In this document: positions 43,631-52,064 of the stretch, one piece after another
Position numbering within the stretch: the first letter of the stretch is position 1
Layout: the number at the start of each line of letters is the position of its first letter
Assembly (NCBI GenBank): GCA_002309655.1
Contig: DBXM01000016.1
Location: 75,977 to 139,976, forward strand
Origin: Mageeibacillus sp. UBA1212
GTDB lineage: Bacteria; Bacillota; Clostridia; UBA1212
DNA: 64,000 nucleotides
Direction: 5' to 3'
Translations under genes and position numbers: made by a program
The notes under the pieces: model-generated
The model's input: the letters and a program-made list of their open reading frames with translations, nothing else
Database searches by the model: none
What the model was told of the DNA's origin: nothing

Positions 43631-46327
43631 TTATGAAGAATGTTCCGCGCTGATAACTTCTCTGTGAAGTTCAGCGCCCGTGTATTTGTCCCTGTAGACA
43701 ACCGTAATTGTGTGAAAATATCCGTATGTGACGTCCGTCTCGATATCGGAGTCCCCCGCGATTCCCGAAAGCGGAGCGCCGTAGACGCCGCCCACCTGCA
43801 AATCTTCTTTAGTATAGTAGTAGCCGATGCCCTCCGACGTGATCTTCGAGAATTCCACCAGAATGTCCGAACAGTCGTACCCCTCTCCCGGAGTGAGAAT
43901 GAACGTCAGCGAATCTTTAATCCGCTTTTTCTCACCTTGAGCGTACAGATATTTATCGTAAAAGTTGACCGTAAGCCTCGGGTATCTGATATTCCTGAAC
44001 AATACCGTCCTGCTGCTTCCCGGCGCAAGGGTCACAGTTGCCGACAAAGAAACAGTCGTTTCACCGTCCAGAGTGACCTCTGTTTTATCAAACCTTTGGC
44101 AGTTTCCCGTTATCTCGCGCACCGTCCATTCGCCAGCGGGAAGCCCTTCGACCGCAATCGTGTTCAGCGTCTCGCCGCCATTGGAACTCACGTTCAGTCT
44201 GACCTCGATTTTGCCTTCAACTAGGGAATAATTATTCCTGTTAAGAGTTACGTCGCCCTCCGCGGTACCCGCAACCTGCAAGCCGTCCTGAACGATTGTT
44301 CCCTCGCAGGATATGAAGATCCTTACCGGTGAACCGTTCACGCCGCCGGCGATCTCGAAATACGTATCCGAAAAGTCGTTTCCCGTCGCGATTTTGCCGA
44401 CTTCCAGAACGGTATTCACGGTTTTTAAGTTGTCGAATCTCGCAGTCGCGGGCGCACCAGGATTTCGCGTAACCGCCACAGTAAGACTGTCGGAAGGCGC
44501 CGAATAATCCTCTCCCGCGTATGTCGCATTGAACCTTGTAAGATCACCGGCGAGAATTTCCCTGACCTGCCAGTTTCCCTCGGGAAGACCCGATATTTTA
44601 ATCCGCCTCAGAGCTCTTTGATCGCTGCCCGTTATATTGTCCGTTGCGACAGTCACGAAATCCGGCCTTACCGTATTGAACCCGATCTCGATTCTTTTAA
44701 GACCTGCGGGACCCAGTGCGTAATAGACCGCGTCTTCAACGAATCCGCCGCTTGCGTCAACGGTGAATTTTATGTTTCCGTTAAGGCTGTCAGCGCCGCT
44801 CACCTCAAAGAACGTGACCGAATAGTCTCCGCCCTCGGCATACTTCAATATGTCGAGTTCACCCGTAAAAACGGTGTTTACGACCGTTATTTCTCTGCCC
44901 GTATCCGCGACGGTAAAAGCGTACCGCCCTGCGGCATCAGGTTGAAGAACGGTATTACCCACTTTTACAGTGCCTGTTCTGTATCCGAGCCCTGAATTCT
45001 CCTCCGTCAGATAATAAGTGCCCGGTCTCAGCCTCAGATTCGCCTTTCCGTCTGCGCCGGTTACCAAAGTGTACGTTTCGCCCCCGGAAGCAGACTCGAT
45101 TACGAAAACAAAGCCTGCCTTCGACGCGTTTCCCGAAGAAGCACCGTCAACCGTTACGGATTTAGACACGCTGACAAGCGGCGCCTCCGACACCTGGTAC
45201 CGGAGACCCACGCCTCCCGCTTTGAGCTGGTCTGTAACGTATCTCGCTGCGGTCGCTCCGTACGACTCAATTCGCGGCATGCTGTCGAGGTTCTCGATAC
45301 CCATCCACCCTTTGGAAGTATATACGGACGAAGGCAGATTCTGGAAAAGCGCCGCGATTCCCATCGAGAGAAACTCGCCGCTGACTTTCGCCTTGAGGTC
45401 AGCCTCTTCGCTCCTGAACAAAACATTGACGTTGTCAGCGTTGCTCGTGAAATTATACCTGCCCGTGATCATCGCTGCCGATATTTCAGTCGCCGTAAGC
45501 GCCATCGCGTAGCCGCTCCTCAGCTGAACCGTCACCACAGGCTCGTACTCGAACACCCAAGGCACGCACGAAGTGTGGAGCATGTCGTCTCCCCTAATCG
45601 CGCTCACCATGCCGAGGCCCCACTCCGCGCCTGTTTTCGTCGCGCCGTTCAGCGTAAACGTCAGGTTCGAAAGTATGCCCTCGACCGTTCCGTCACATGC
45701 CTCCGCCGCCAGCTCAATCAGTTTGTTCGACGTCTCCGCACCTGTAAAGAACGCATACGCGCCTGAAGCGTTCCCGCCGAAATTCGGGATGTCAGGCACC
45801 TCGTTATCTCCCGTGAAGCCGTAGTTCTGGCCGTTAAAGCAGATCGACGAAAGCTCCGCGTAAGTTCCTTGTTTAAAGAATTCGGACGCCTGCATGCTGC
45901 CGTTCCTGTACTCTTCGAAATGGTCTCTGTACCACTGTTTGTCTCTTACGGTCAGGAAGAAGTTCGACGCCTGATAATTCGCGGCCGCAAGGCCCGCGCC
46001 GTGGTTTGCGTCCTTATATAGATAGAACGAGTTTCCGAACTTGTAGTAGTCTCTCGACAGCTTCTGCGTCCCGAGCTGCGCGTCAAAGTCCTGCTCCGCA
46101 GACGAGTGCGACAGCGAATCCGATTTTCCCACGTACACCGACACCTTCCACATACAGTATACGTTCATGTAGCTTCCGTTCCCCGTAGCGCCTCCGATTA
46201 CCGCCCCCTCGTCGCTTATAAGGTCGTTTTCGTCTGTAATGGCTCTGGTTCTCCCCGCGGGAATCGAGAAGAACGCCGCGACAACAAGAATCGCAACCGT
46301 GGCAATTATGAATAAATTCCTGTTCAA
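43631..46327 (-). CDS. Large secreted surface protein with Cna-B/SpaA-like domains and terminal MucBP-like repeats
   Basis: The protein is 898 residues from a TTG start at 46327 (AGGGGTGA upstream). Further upstream in frame lies a terminator hairpin, so a longer form is unlikely. A signal peptide comes first, then about 370 residues resembling the N-terminal head of Gram-positive adhesins. A SpaA/Cna-B prealbumin-like domain follows (about 400-480, KAGFVFVIESASGG, LRPGTYYLTEE), then two similar beta-sandwich repeats (LDILKYAEGG, LEVGKIATGND). The C-terminus has one full MucBP-like repeat and half of another, ending in REVISAEHSS. No membrane anchor or sorting motif is present. It is probably an adhesin. 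Confidence 0.75.
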   Translation of the reverse strand: MNRNLFIIATVAILVVAAFFSIPAGRTRAITDENDLISDEGAVIGGATGNGSYMNVYCMWKVSVYVGKSDSLSHSSAEQDFDAQLGTQKLSRDYYKFGNSFYLYKDANHGAGLAAANYQASNFFLTVRDKQWYRDHFEEYRNGSMQASEFFKQGTYAELSSICFNGQNYGFTGDNEVPDIPNFGGNASGAYAFFTGAETSNKLIELAAEACDGTVEGILSNLTFTLNGATKTGAEWGLGMVSAIRGDDMLHTSCVPWVFEYEPVVTVQLRSGYAMALTATEISAAMITGRYNFTSNADNVNVLFRSEEADLKAKVSGEFLSMGIAALFQNLPSSVYTSKGWMGIENLDSMPRIESYGATAARYVTDQLKAGGVGLRYQVSEAPLVSVSKSVTVDGASSGNASKAGFVFVIESASGGETYTLVTGADGKANLRLRPGTYYLTEENSGLGYRTGTVKVGNTVLQPDAAGRYAFTVADTGREITVVNTVFTGELDILKYAEGGDYSVTFFEVSGADSLNGNIKFTVDASGGFVEDAVYYALGPAGLKRIEIGFNTVRPDFVTVATDNITGSDQRALRRIKISGLPEGNWQVREILAGDLTRFNATYAGEDYSAPSDSLTVAVTRNPGAPATARFDNLKTVNTVLEVGKIATGNDFSDTYFEIAGGVNGSPVRIFISCEGTIVQDGLQVAGTAEGDVTLNRNNYSLVEGKIEVRLNVSSNGGETLNTIAVEGLPAGEWTVREITGNCQRFDKTEVTLDGETTVSLSATVTLAPGSSRTVLFRNIRYPRLTVNFYDKYLYAQGEKKRIKDSLTFILTPGEGYDCSDILVEFSKITSEGIGYYYTKEDLQVGGVYGAPLSGIAGDSDIETDVTYGYFHTITVVYRDKYTGAELHREVISAEHSS

Positions 46328-46352
46328 ATCAATCTCACCCCTGTAAGAAAAT

Positions 46353-46384
46353 AAAAAAGAGCAGCGAAAATAACTTCTCTGCTC
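46353..46384 (-). terminator. Terminator of the solenoid-protein genes
   Basis: On the minus strand a perfect 6-bp stem (46379-46384 with 46359-46364) is followed by six T. It lies between the gene ending at 46436 and the surface protein start at 46327. Confidence 0.75.
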
Positions 46385-46435
46385 CTCTGCCCGCCGCGAT
46401 GCGTATAAATCATGCGGCATCAATTAATTACCGTG

Positions 46436-47086
46436 TCAGGCCGTCTTCCTGAACCCGTCTTTTGAAAGCGACGGAAGATAGCTCTCCAGCTTTTCCGCTC
46501 TTGCCTCCTCGACGGCATTGAGAGCCTCTTCAAGGTCCTCCGGACAGCAGATTCTCGACGGTCTTGCGTTAAAATCAAGAATCTTCTCCGCGCCTTTTAC
46601 GTAGCACGTTCCGAACAGGCACACGTACCCTCCGACGTCGCTGTCAATGACCGTCACGCAGTCCTCGACCCTGGCGTACTGTCTGATTACGGAATTGCCG
46701 CCGACCGACGCCTCGTCTCTCAGCTGCGCAAAATCCCTGATCTCGCACATTCCGAAAGCCCTCGAATTGTCGCGCATGGTCACCGTAGGAACGCTTATCC
46801 GCTCGATTCCGCGCACCCACGCGTTCTCCGAGACATAGGCCCGGCCGAAGACCGCAGCCCCTTTTCCGACCCAGCAGTTACCCTCCTGCGACAGATTCCA
46901 CTCTCCTTCAATCAATCCGCCGGTCTCGCCGCGTTTTACGATCAGCCCGGGATACTTGTCCCTGCCTATCGAATTGCCCTTAACCGGCCTCAAAACAAAA
47001 CTCTTCACCGCAACTATTCTGTAAAGCGTTCTGCCGAACAGTTGAACGGGTTCGTTTTCAATTATTCTGTATTTCATTTCCGACAT
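46436..47086 (-). CDS. Beta-solenoid (YdcK-like/hexapeptide-type) protein, paralog 1
   Basis: The 216-residue protein shares a plan with the next gene. It opens with YRIIENEPVQLFGRTLYRI, then a region GGLIEGEWNLSQEGNCWV followed by short repeats such as AAVFGRAYVSENAWV and ASVGGNSVIRQYARVEDCV. These are left- or right-handed beta-solenoid coils typical of polymer-forming or YdcK-like proteins found often in phage and host accessory genes. No signal peptide is seen. The function is unknown. GGAGGA lies about ten bases before the ATG. It ends at a terminator before the adhesin gene. Confidence 0.7.
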   Translation of the reverse strand: MSEMKYRIIENEPVQLFGRTLYRIVAVKSFVLRPVKGNSIGRDKYPGLIVKRGETGGLIEGEWNLSQEGNCWVGKGAAVFGRAYVSENAWVRGIERISVPTVTMRDNSRAFGMCEIRDFAQLRDEASVGGNSVIRQYARVEDCVTVIDSDVGGYVCLFGTCYVKGAEKILDFNARPSRICCPEDLEEALNAVEEARAEKLESYLPSLSKDGFRKTA

Positions 47087-47134
47087 TACCGTTAATTCCT
47101 CCGTACCGGACGCGCATGTATACGCGCCCGCATT

Positions 47135-47857
47135 TTATACTGCGACGGGATTCGCGCTTCCGCACAGAACCCCTTTGTTTACCCGCTTGCAGCCGTCAAG
47201 AACGTACTCTCCCATTACGACCGCGTCGCCCGAAACGATGCAAAGATCTTTTACGACCGCGTTGTTCTTGACGAAAGCGCATCCTTTGACTGCCGCCGCA
47301 CCGCCGACTCTCGCGTGATCCGAGACTCTCGCAAAACCGGTCACGACCGAGTTGCCTCCTATCTCCGCATACCCCTTGATTACCGCTCTGTTCATTATCT
47401 TCGCGTTGCCGCTGATTCTGGCCCGCTGAAGTATTTTCGCGCTATGCTTAATCTGGGAGCATCCGCACACCAGGCTGTTGCCTCCAATCTCGAGAATGTC
47501 GCCGGTTTCCGCGTTTTTTCTTCCGTTTACCTTCACCGGAAAATCGAGAACGTCCGCCCTCGGGTTCCGTCCGCACGTGCCTTCCACGACCGCGTTGTCG
47601 CATACCGAAGCGCTTCCATGTACCAGCGCGTAGCCGAGCACCTTTGAGTTTCCGCTCACGACCGCGTTTTCCATAACGACCGCGTTGTTGTAAATCCAGC
47701 AGTCGCCTTCATGAGAAAGATTCGTCTCGTTCTCCACATACCCGCCGAATTCGCCCTCGCAGACGTCGGAAAAACTCCTGAGCGCTCTTATTTTATACAC
47801 CCGTTTGCCGTAAACCTCGCCTTCTCCGTTTCCGGTCAGAATCTCGTATTTTTTCAC
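47135..47857 (-). CDS. Beta-solenoid (YdcK-like/hexapeptide-type) protein, paralog 2
   Basis: The 240-residue protein starts at a GTG with GGGGGTGG upstream. It resembles its downstream neighbour: GGYVENETNLSHEGDCWIYNNA is the equivalent of GGLIEGEWNLSQEGNCWV, followed by about eleven solenoid turns (AVVMENAVVSGNSKVLGYAL, ARISGNAKIMNRAVIKGYAE, ARVGGAAAVKGCAFVKNNAV). The turns are more regular than in paralog 1, which has diverged. The two are 48 bases apart and probably co-transcribed. The function is unknown. Confidence 0.75.
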   Translation of the reverse strand: MKKYEILTGNGEGEVYGKRVYKIRALRSFSDVCEGEFGGYVENETNLSHEGDCWIYNNAVVMENAVVSGNSKVLGYALVHGSASVCDNAVVEGTCGRNPRADVLDFPVKVNGRKNAETGDILEIGGNSLVCGCSQIKHSAKILQRARISGNAKIMNRAVIKGYAEIGGNSVVTGFARVSDHARVGGAAAVKGCAFVKNNAVVKDLCIVSGDAVVMGEYVLDGCKRVNKGVLCGSANPVAV

Positions 47858-48210
47858 ACTCCCACCCCCTTTAAATTGTCTTAAAATTTATAAATAGTAA
47901 TTCTGAAATGGTATTGCCCGCCGCGGGTCCGGTCTTTTGGAATGCGCGTTTTCAAGCTTCCCGCGCACCCCAACTTCCCTCCGGAAGCCGTCCGTTAAAG
48001 GACGGAATCTGAAATAACATCGCAGATCACAGCTTTTCCGCACACGTTCCCCAAGGTGTCCCGTATTCTCACTCTCCGCCGGAAGCATGCGCAATGCGCG
48101 CCCCCGGTTTCCTAAAGGCTCCGGCTACCTGCGATATTACTCAGAAGGCAATACCCTGATGTTCTGTTTTCAAAGTCCGCAATCCGCCGCTCAACTATTA
48201 ATAAGAGCGG
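47858..48210 (-). other. Intergenic stretch without a recognised gene
   Basis: The 353 bases contain a short frame of 68 codons (47888-48094, minus) with atypical, Arg-rich composition and no ribosome binding site. They also hold a small GC hairpin near 47988-48005 and another just after the comF stop. I see no gene, RNA or promoter that I can defend. Confidence 0.5.
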
Positions 48211-49047
48211 TCAGTTTCTCCCGATGTCCGACCTGCCGCTGGCGAATACCGCCGCATCCACAGACAGCGCTCCGAGTTCGTCGACAATCAGCTCCGCGCA
48301 CTCCCTGAGAGTCGCGCCTGTCGTCAGAATGTCGTCAATTAAAAGAATCTTTCTCCCCGCGACTTTTTCACGGTTGCCGTCGCCGTTAACTCTGAACTTC
48401 CCTGAAGCGTTTGAGCTTCTCTGGACAAATCCGAGCCGGCTCTGCTTCTGCCTCCCGGAGTCCGCCTCAAGGAGCCTCAGCGTCTCGATTCCGCTCAGTT
48501 TTGAAATCTCCGCCGTCATTTCGTGGCATTGGTCAAAACCTCTCTTTCTGAAACGGTCCCTGCTGACGGGAACGTACGAGATATATGAATACTCCCGGAA
48601 CCACGCGCCGAACGATTCATAGAGCAGCTTGCCGAAGCGTTTTCCCATCCATACTTCCCCTTTAAACTTGTAACGCGTAAAAGCCTCTTTAAGCGCCCCC
48701 GAATAACGTCCGTAGCAGTACAGTTTCCCGAACGGATAGATATCTCCCGGGTGTTCGTTCGGCATTGTATACCGGACGACGTCTTTGGCGCACTTCGGGC
48801 ATATGACCGGCCCGCGTACGGAATTCCCGTCAACCGCTGAAGTTCTTTTCGAAGTCCCTTCCGTAGCGGTGCTTCCGCCGCAGATGACGCAAATCTCGGG
48901 AAATAACAGCTCATCAAAAAAAGTTGTAATTCCGTAGAATACTTTTCTTTTATTCATTGTTCTTCGCGGCGGCGCGAACCCCTCTTCCCGGACAGATTCA
49001 GGCAAAACAGAAATATCCGGCTTTGTTCCGGCGGGAATGTCATTCAC
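48211..49047 (-). CDS. ComF family protein (phosphoribosyltransferase-like)
   Basis: The 278-residue protein has an N-terminal zinc-finger pair (EICVICGG near 52 and ICPKCAK near 82). A phosphoribosyltransferase domain follows with the PRPP loop ILLIDDILTTGATL near 235. ComFC is required for DNA uptake in naturally competent bacteria, and homologs are widespread without that link. The GTG start at 49047 overlaps the ydbC stop, indicating coupling. An internal ATG at 48957 lacks a ribosome binding site, so the N-terminal 30 residues are uncertain. Confidence 0.88.
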   Translation of the reverse strand: MNDIPAGTKPDISVLPESVREEGFAPPRRTMNKRKVFYGITTFFDELLFPEICVICGGSTATEGTSKRTSAVDGNSVRGPVICPKCAKDVVRYTMPNEHPGDIYPFGKLYCYGRYSGALKEAFTRYKFKGEVWMGKRFGKLLYESFGAWFREYSYISYVPVSRDRFRKRGFDQCHEMTAEISKLSGIETLRLLEADSGRQKQSRLGFVQRSSNASGKFRVNGDGNREKVAGRKILLIDDILTTGATLRECAELIVDELGALSVDAAVFASGRSDIGRN

Positions 49048-49387
49048 CGGAAGCCGCCTTGAGCTCTTCGGCTTTAACGAGCGTCAGTTCGGGAACGCTT
49101 TCCGCACCCGGGGCGGCGGATTCATCGGACTTGGGCGCCTGCGGCCGGTAGCCGTCGGTCAGTTCGGAAGCGTTGATGTGCTTCATGTACTTGGCGAGCA
49201 CAAGGAACTCGGGTCTCGTAAGAGTGATTCCCTTTCTCATGCTGGTGCGCTCGGGGCTCCACTCTCTGATGTCGAGCTTCGGACCTGAGTCGTTCCACTT
49301 GACAATGTTGACCTCGCGGGTCCAACCGTTGCCTCGGTCACTGAGTACGCAAATGTGTTTTACAATTTCATATTTTACTTCTGCCAT
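49040..49387 (-). CDS. YdbC/PC4-like ssDNA-binding protein
   Basis: The 115-residue protein begins MAEVKYEIVKHICVLSDRG and continues with GWTREVNIVKWNDSGPKLDI and REWSPERTSMRKGITLT, the YdbC family fold related to the human coactivator PC4. Characterised homologs bind single-stranded DNA non-specifically. The C-terminal 40 residues are a family-variable tail rich in Ala, Glu and Pro. The ATG at 49387 follows AAAGGAGGT. It has its own promoter and is coupled to comF. Confidence 0.92.
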   Translation of the reverse strand: MAEVKYEIVKHICVLSDRGNGWTREVNIVKWNDSGPKLDIREWSPERTSMRKGITLTRPEFLVLAKYMKHINASELTDGYRPQAPKSDESAAPGAESVPELTLVKAEELKAASGE

Positions 49388-49420
49388 CGTTGTTACCTCC
49401 TTTTTCGTTGGCGTACACGA

Positions 49421-49449
49421 ATTATACCTGTTCACAAACGGTTTTGCAA
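49421..49449 (-). promoter_or_regulatory. Promoter of ydbC-comF
   Basis: On the minus strand, TTGCAA (49444-49449), a 17-bp spacer and a perfect TATAAT (49421-49426) lie 34 bases before the start codon. The 356-bp gap 49388-49743 is otherwise AT-rich, with a terminator at its left side and nothing else recognised. Confidence 0.75.
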
Positions 49450-49570
49450 ACAGAAAAATATTTCCCGATTTGACGGGATTTTATGGAAAATATTTGTGAA
49501 TTTCGTGAATTTTCGCAGTTCGCGAATGTTTGGGATTCCGCATTTTCCAACGTTTGAAAACCCGGAAAAT

Positions 49571-49614
49571 ACAAAGAAAACGGTTCCCGCGCCGTTAAAG
49601 CGGCACGAAAACCG
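49571..49614 (-). terminator. Terminator of the cimA-containing operon
   Basis: On the minus strand a 14-bp imperfect stem (49601-49614 with 49581-49594, wobble pairs) with a 6-nt loop is followed by TTTTCTTTG. It lies 130 bases after the cimA stop. Confidence 0.72.
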
Positions 49615-49743
49615 TTGAATACCTGTGGTATCTTTTTAGGATTCTATTTCCCGGAAACCGGTGGATTTTCCACCATCGAAGCACCGTTGCGGCGTATTTT
49701 CCGGAACACGACTTTTTTGGAAAATATTTTTCTTCAAAAATTT

Positions 49744-51369
49744 TCAGTTGATTCCGCCGAAATTGTCGAGCATGAAGTCGTACGAATCGACGAGCGCGTC
49801 GAAGCTGGCTTTGATGATGTCGCCCGAAACGCCGACGGTACACCACTTGTTCGTGCCGTCCGAGGATTCTACGACGACGCGGACCACGGAGGCGGTGGCA
49901 AGGGTGGATTCGAGAACGCGTACCTTATAGTCGACAAGGTGCATGCGACCGATCACCGGGTAGAAGCTCGTTAGCGCTTTTCTTAAAGCCTTGTCGAGCG
50001 CGTCGACCGGACCGATTCCGTTTGCGGCGGTAATCTCTTCCCTGCCGTCGACCGTGACGTCGACGATCGCGCTTGCCGTGGGAATCTGCGGAGTTCCCGG
50101 TTCCTGCTCAATCTGCTTTGCGGCGTATTTTTCACCGGCGTCGTTGTCGAAAACGACCACCTTGTAAGTGTTCAAAATGAACCAGGAACGCCTGATGCCG
50201 AGCAGCTCCTTGACGAGCATTTCAAAGGACGCGTCGGCACCTTCGAACCTGTACCCTTCAAGCTCAAGTTCCTTTATTTTATCAATAATAAGCGCGGCGC
50301 TGTCGGCGTCGCAGCCCAGTTTCGGGAGCAGCTCGCCGACCTTCGCGATGACCGCCGCCCTGCCGGACTGTTCGGAGAGCATGATTCTTCGAGAATTTCC
50401 GACTGCCTCGGGGGGCACGTGCTCGTAGGAAGAGCTGTTCTTGCGTACCGCATCGATGTGGACGCCGGCCTTGTGGCTGAATGCGTTTCTGCCTACGTAT
50501 GGGGAAAAATCCCACATTTTGGTGTTGGAGATCTCGCAAGCCCGCTGCGCGAAAGAATACAATTTGCCAAGGTCGGGAATGCAGTCGCAGCCCAGCTTCA
50601 GAGTGAGGTTCGGAACCACCGTGAAGAGGTTTGCGTTGCCGCAGCGTTCACCCCAGCCGTTGACCGCGACCTGCGCCATGAATGCGCCGGCAAGAACCGC
50701 TTCGACAGTCGCGTAGTCGGCGGCGCCGGAGTCGTTGTGGGCGTGGATACCGAATTTTCCTTCGATTTCCGGCATTTCCCGCAGCGTTTCGTCGATTATC
50801 TCGCGCTGGCGGTAAGGCAGAACGCCGCCGTTGGTGTCGCACAGAACCACGCACTCCGCGCCGGCACCCAAAGCGGTCCTCAGACAGTCGAGCGCGTATT
50901 CACGGTTCTCCGAAAAGCCGTCGAAATAGTGTTCCGCGTCGAAAAACACCTTTTTCCCGCACAAAACAAGCCGCGAGACGGTCTTTTCGATCATCGAGAG
51001 ATTCTCGCCCTCCGTGACGCCCAGAATCTCGCGCGCCTGGAACGACGACGCCTTCCCGAAAACGGTGACATACTCGGTTCCCGCCTCAAGAAGCGCCTTC
51101 AGCATCGGAGATTTGTCCGCATCCTCGTAGGGTTTCAGAGTTGACCCGAACGCGACCGGCTTTGCGTGGACCGGGCGGATGTTAGCGAGCTCTTTGTAGA
51201 ACGCGTCGTCCTTGGGCGAGCCGCCGGCCAGACCGCATTCTATGAAGTCGACTCCGAGGTTGTCAAGCTCGTTGAAAAGCCTGATCCTGTCCGCGACGGT
51301 GAGCGATATTCCAACGCACTGGGAGCCCTCTCTCAGAGTGGTATCGTAAATTACAACGTGTCTTTTCAT
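49744..51369 (-). CDS. cimA: Citramalate synthase
   Basis: The 541-residue enzyme has an HMGL-like TIM barrel with IYDTTLREGSQ at the start and GIHAHNDSGAADYATVEAVLAG near 205. A LeuA-type dimer and allosteric domain forms the C-terminal third. It condenses pyruvate and acetyl-CoA to citramalate, the first step of threonine-independent isoleucine synthesis. The CimA sub-branch is recognised from the start VVIYDTTLREGSQCVGISLTV, unlike LeuA, and from its length. It follows ilvN by 18 bases on the same strand, in an operon ilvB-ilvN-cimA. A terminator follows. Confidence 0.9.
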   Translation of the reverse strand: MKRHVVIYDTTLREGSQCVGISLTVADRIRLFNELDNLGVDFIECGLAGGSPKDDAFYKELANIRPVHAKPVAFGSTLKPYEDADKSPMLKALLEAGTEYVTVFGKASSFQAREILGVTEGENLSMIEKTVSRLVLCGKKVFFDAEHYFDGFSENREYALDCLRTALGAGAECVVLCDTNGGVLPYRQREIIDETLREMPEIEGKFGIHAHNDSGAADYATVEAVLAGAFMAQVAVNGWGERCGNANLFTVVPNLTLKLGCDCIPDLGKLYSFAQRACEISNTKMWDFSPYVGRNAFSHKAGVHIDAVRKNSSSYEHVPPEAVGNSRRIMLSEQSGRAAVIAKVGELLPKLGCDADSAALIIDKIKELELEGYRFEGADASFEMLVKELLGIRRSWFILNTYKVVVFDNDAGEKYAAKQIEQEPGTPQIPTASAIVDVTVDGREEITAANGIGPVDALDKALRKALTSFYPVIGRMHLVDYKVRVLESTLATASVVRVVVESSDGTNKWCTVGVSGDIIKASFDALVDSYDFMLDNFGGIN

Positions 51370-51387
51370 GCAAAACCCCTGAACTTT

Positions 51388-51951
51388 TCAGCCCTTGTAG
51401 ATCGAATCCGCGCCTCTACCGAGCGCGACGACGCCCGTTCTCGCCAGCTCGATAATACCGAACTTCGAGAGCATTTTGATGACGGCCTCGGCCTTGTCGT
51501 CCTGCCCGGTGATCTCGCAGATGACCGAGTCGGGCTGGAGGTCGATGATCCTGCCCCTGAAAATGTTGACGATCTCGATGATCTCGCTTCTGGTCGACGA
51601 GTCCGCGTTCACTTTGATGACGATGAGCTCGCGGGAAATGAGCGAGGTCTCCTCGAGAACGACCACGTTGCTGACGCAGGGAAGCTTTTTGAGCTGCGCG
51701 ACAAGCTGCGCGACCTGGCTGTTCGTGGCGTGAATTTCGACGGTGATGCGCGAGAACTGCGGTTTTTCGGTGGTTCCGACGGCGAGGCTGTCGATGTTGA
51801 AGCCCCTTCTGCTGAAAAGGTTCGTCACTTTGGCGAGAACGCCGGCCACGTTGTCGACGACGATTGAGACCGTTCTTTTGGACACGGTCTCCTCCGCAGC
51901 GGCGCGGTTTTCGGGTTGGATCTTTTCTGTTGAGACGTCTGTTTTTTTCAT
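51388..51951 (-). CDS. ilvN: Acetolactate synthase small (regulatory) subunit
   Basis: The 187-residue protein has an extra N-terminal segment of about 25 residues, an ACT domain (RTVSIVVDNVAGVLAKVTNLFSRRGFNIDSLAVG) and the small-subunit C-terminal domain (EIIEIVNIFRGRIIDL, VALGRGADSIYKG). It binds branched-chain amino acids and feedback-regulates the catalytic subunit. The ATG at 51951 follows AGGAG; the frame is open much further upstream, over the end of ilvB, but that is not translated. It lies 113 bases after ilvB. Confidence 0.94.
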   Translation of the reverse strand: MKKTDVSTEKIQPENRAAAEETVSKRTVSIVVDNVAGVLAKVTNLFSRRGFNIDSLAVGTTEKPQFSRITVEIHATNSQVAQLVAQLKKLPCVSNVVVLEETSLISRELIVIKVNADSSTRSEIIEIVNIFRGRIIDLQPDSVICEITGQDDKAEAVIKMLSKFGIIELARTGVVALGRGADSIYKG

Positions 51952-52064
51952 TACTTTTCTCCTGTTTTTAGGGAATTTCTCCCGGGCTTTGCCGCTACTG
52001 TTTCGTGAATGCGACGCGCCGCGGAAGCCCGCTGAAATCAAGGGTGCAACAAGTATAAGAGCTT

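Noticed and set aside
46328..46423. Longer N-terminus of the large surface protein
   Set aside because: The extension would run through a terminator hairpin and lacks a ribosome binding site, while the TTG at 46327 has one and starts a signal peptide.
47888..48094. 68-codon minus-strand frame in the gap before comF
   Set aside because: It has no ribosome binding site, atypical composition and no family similarity.
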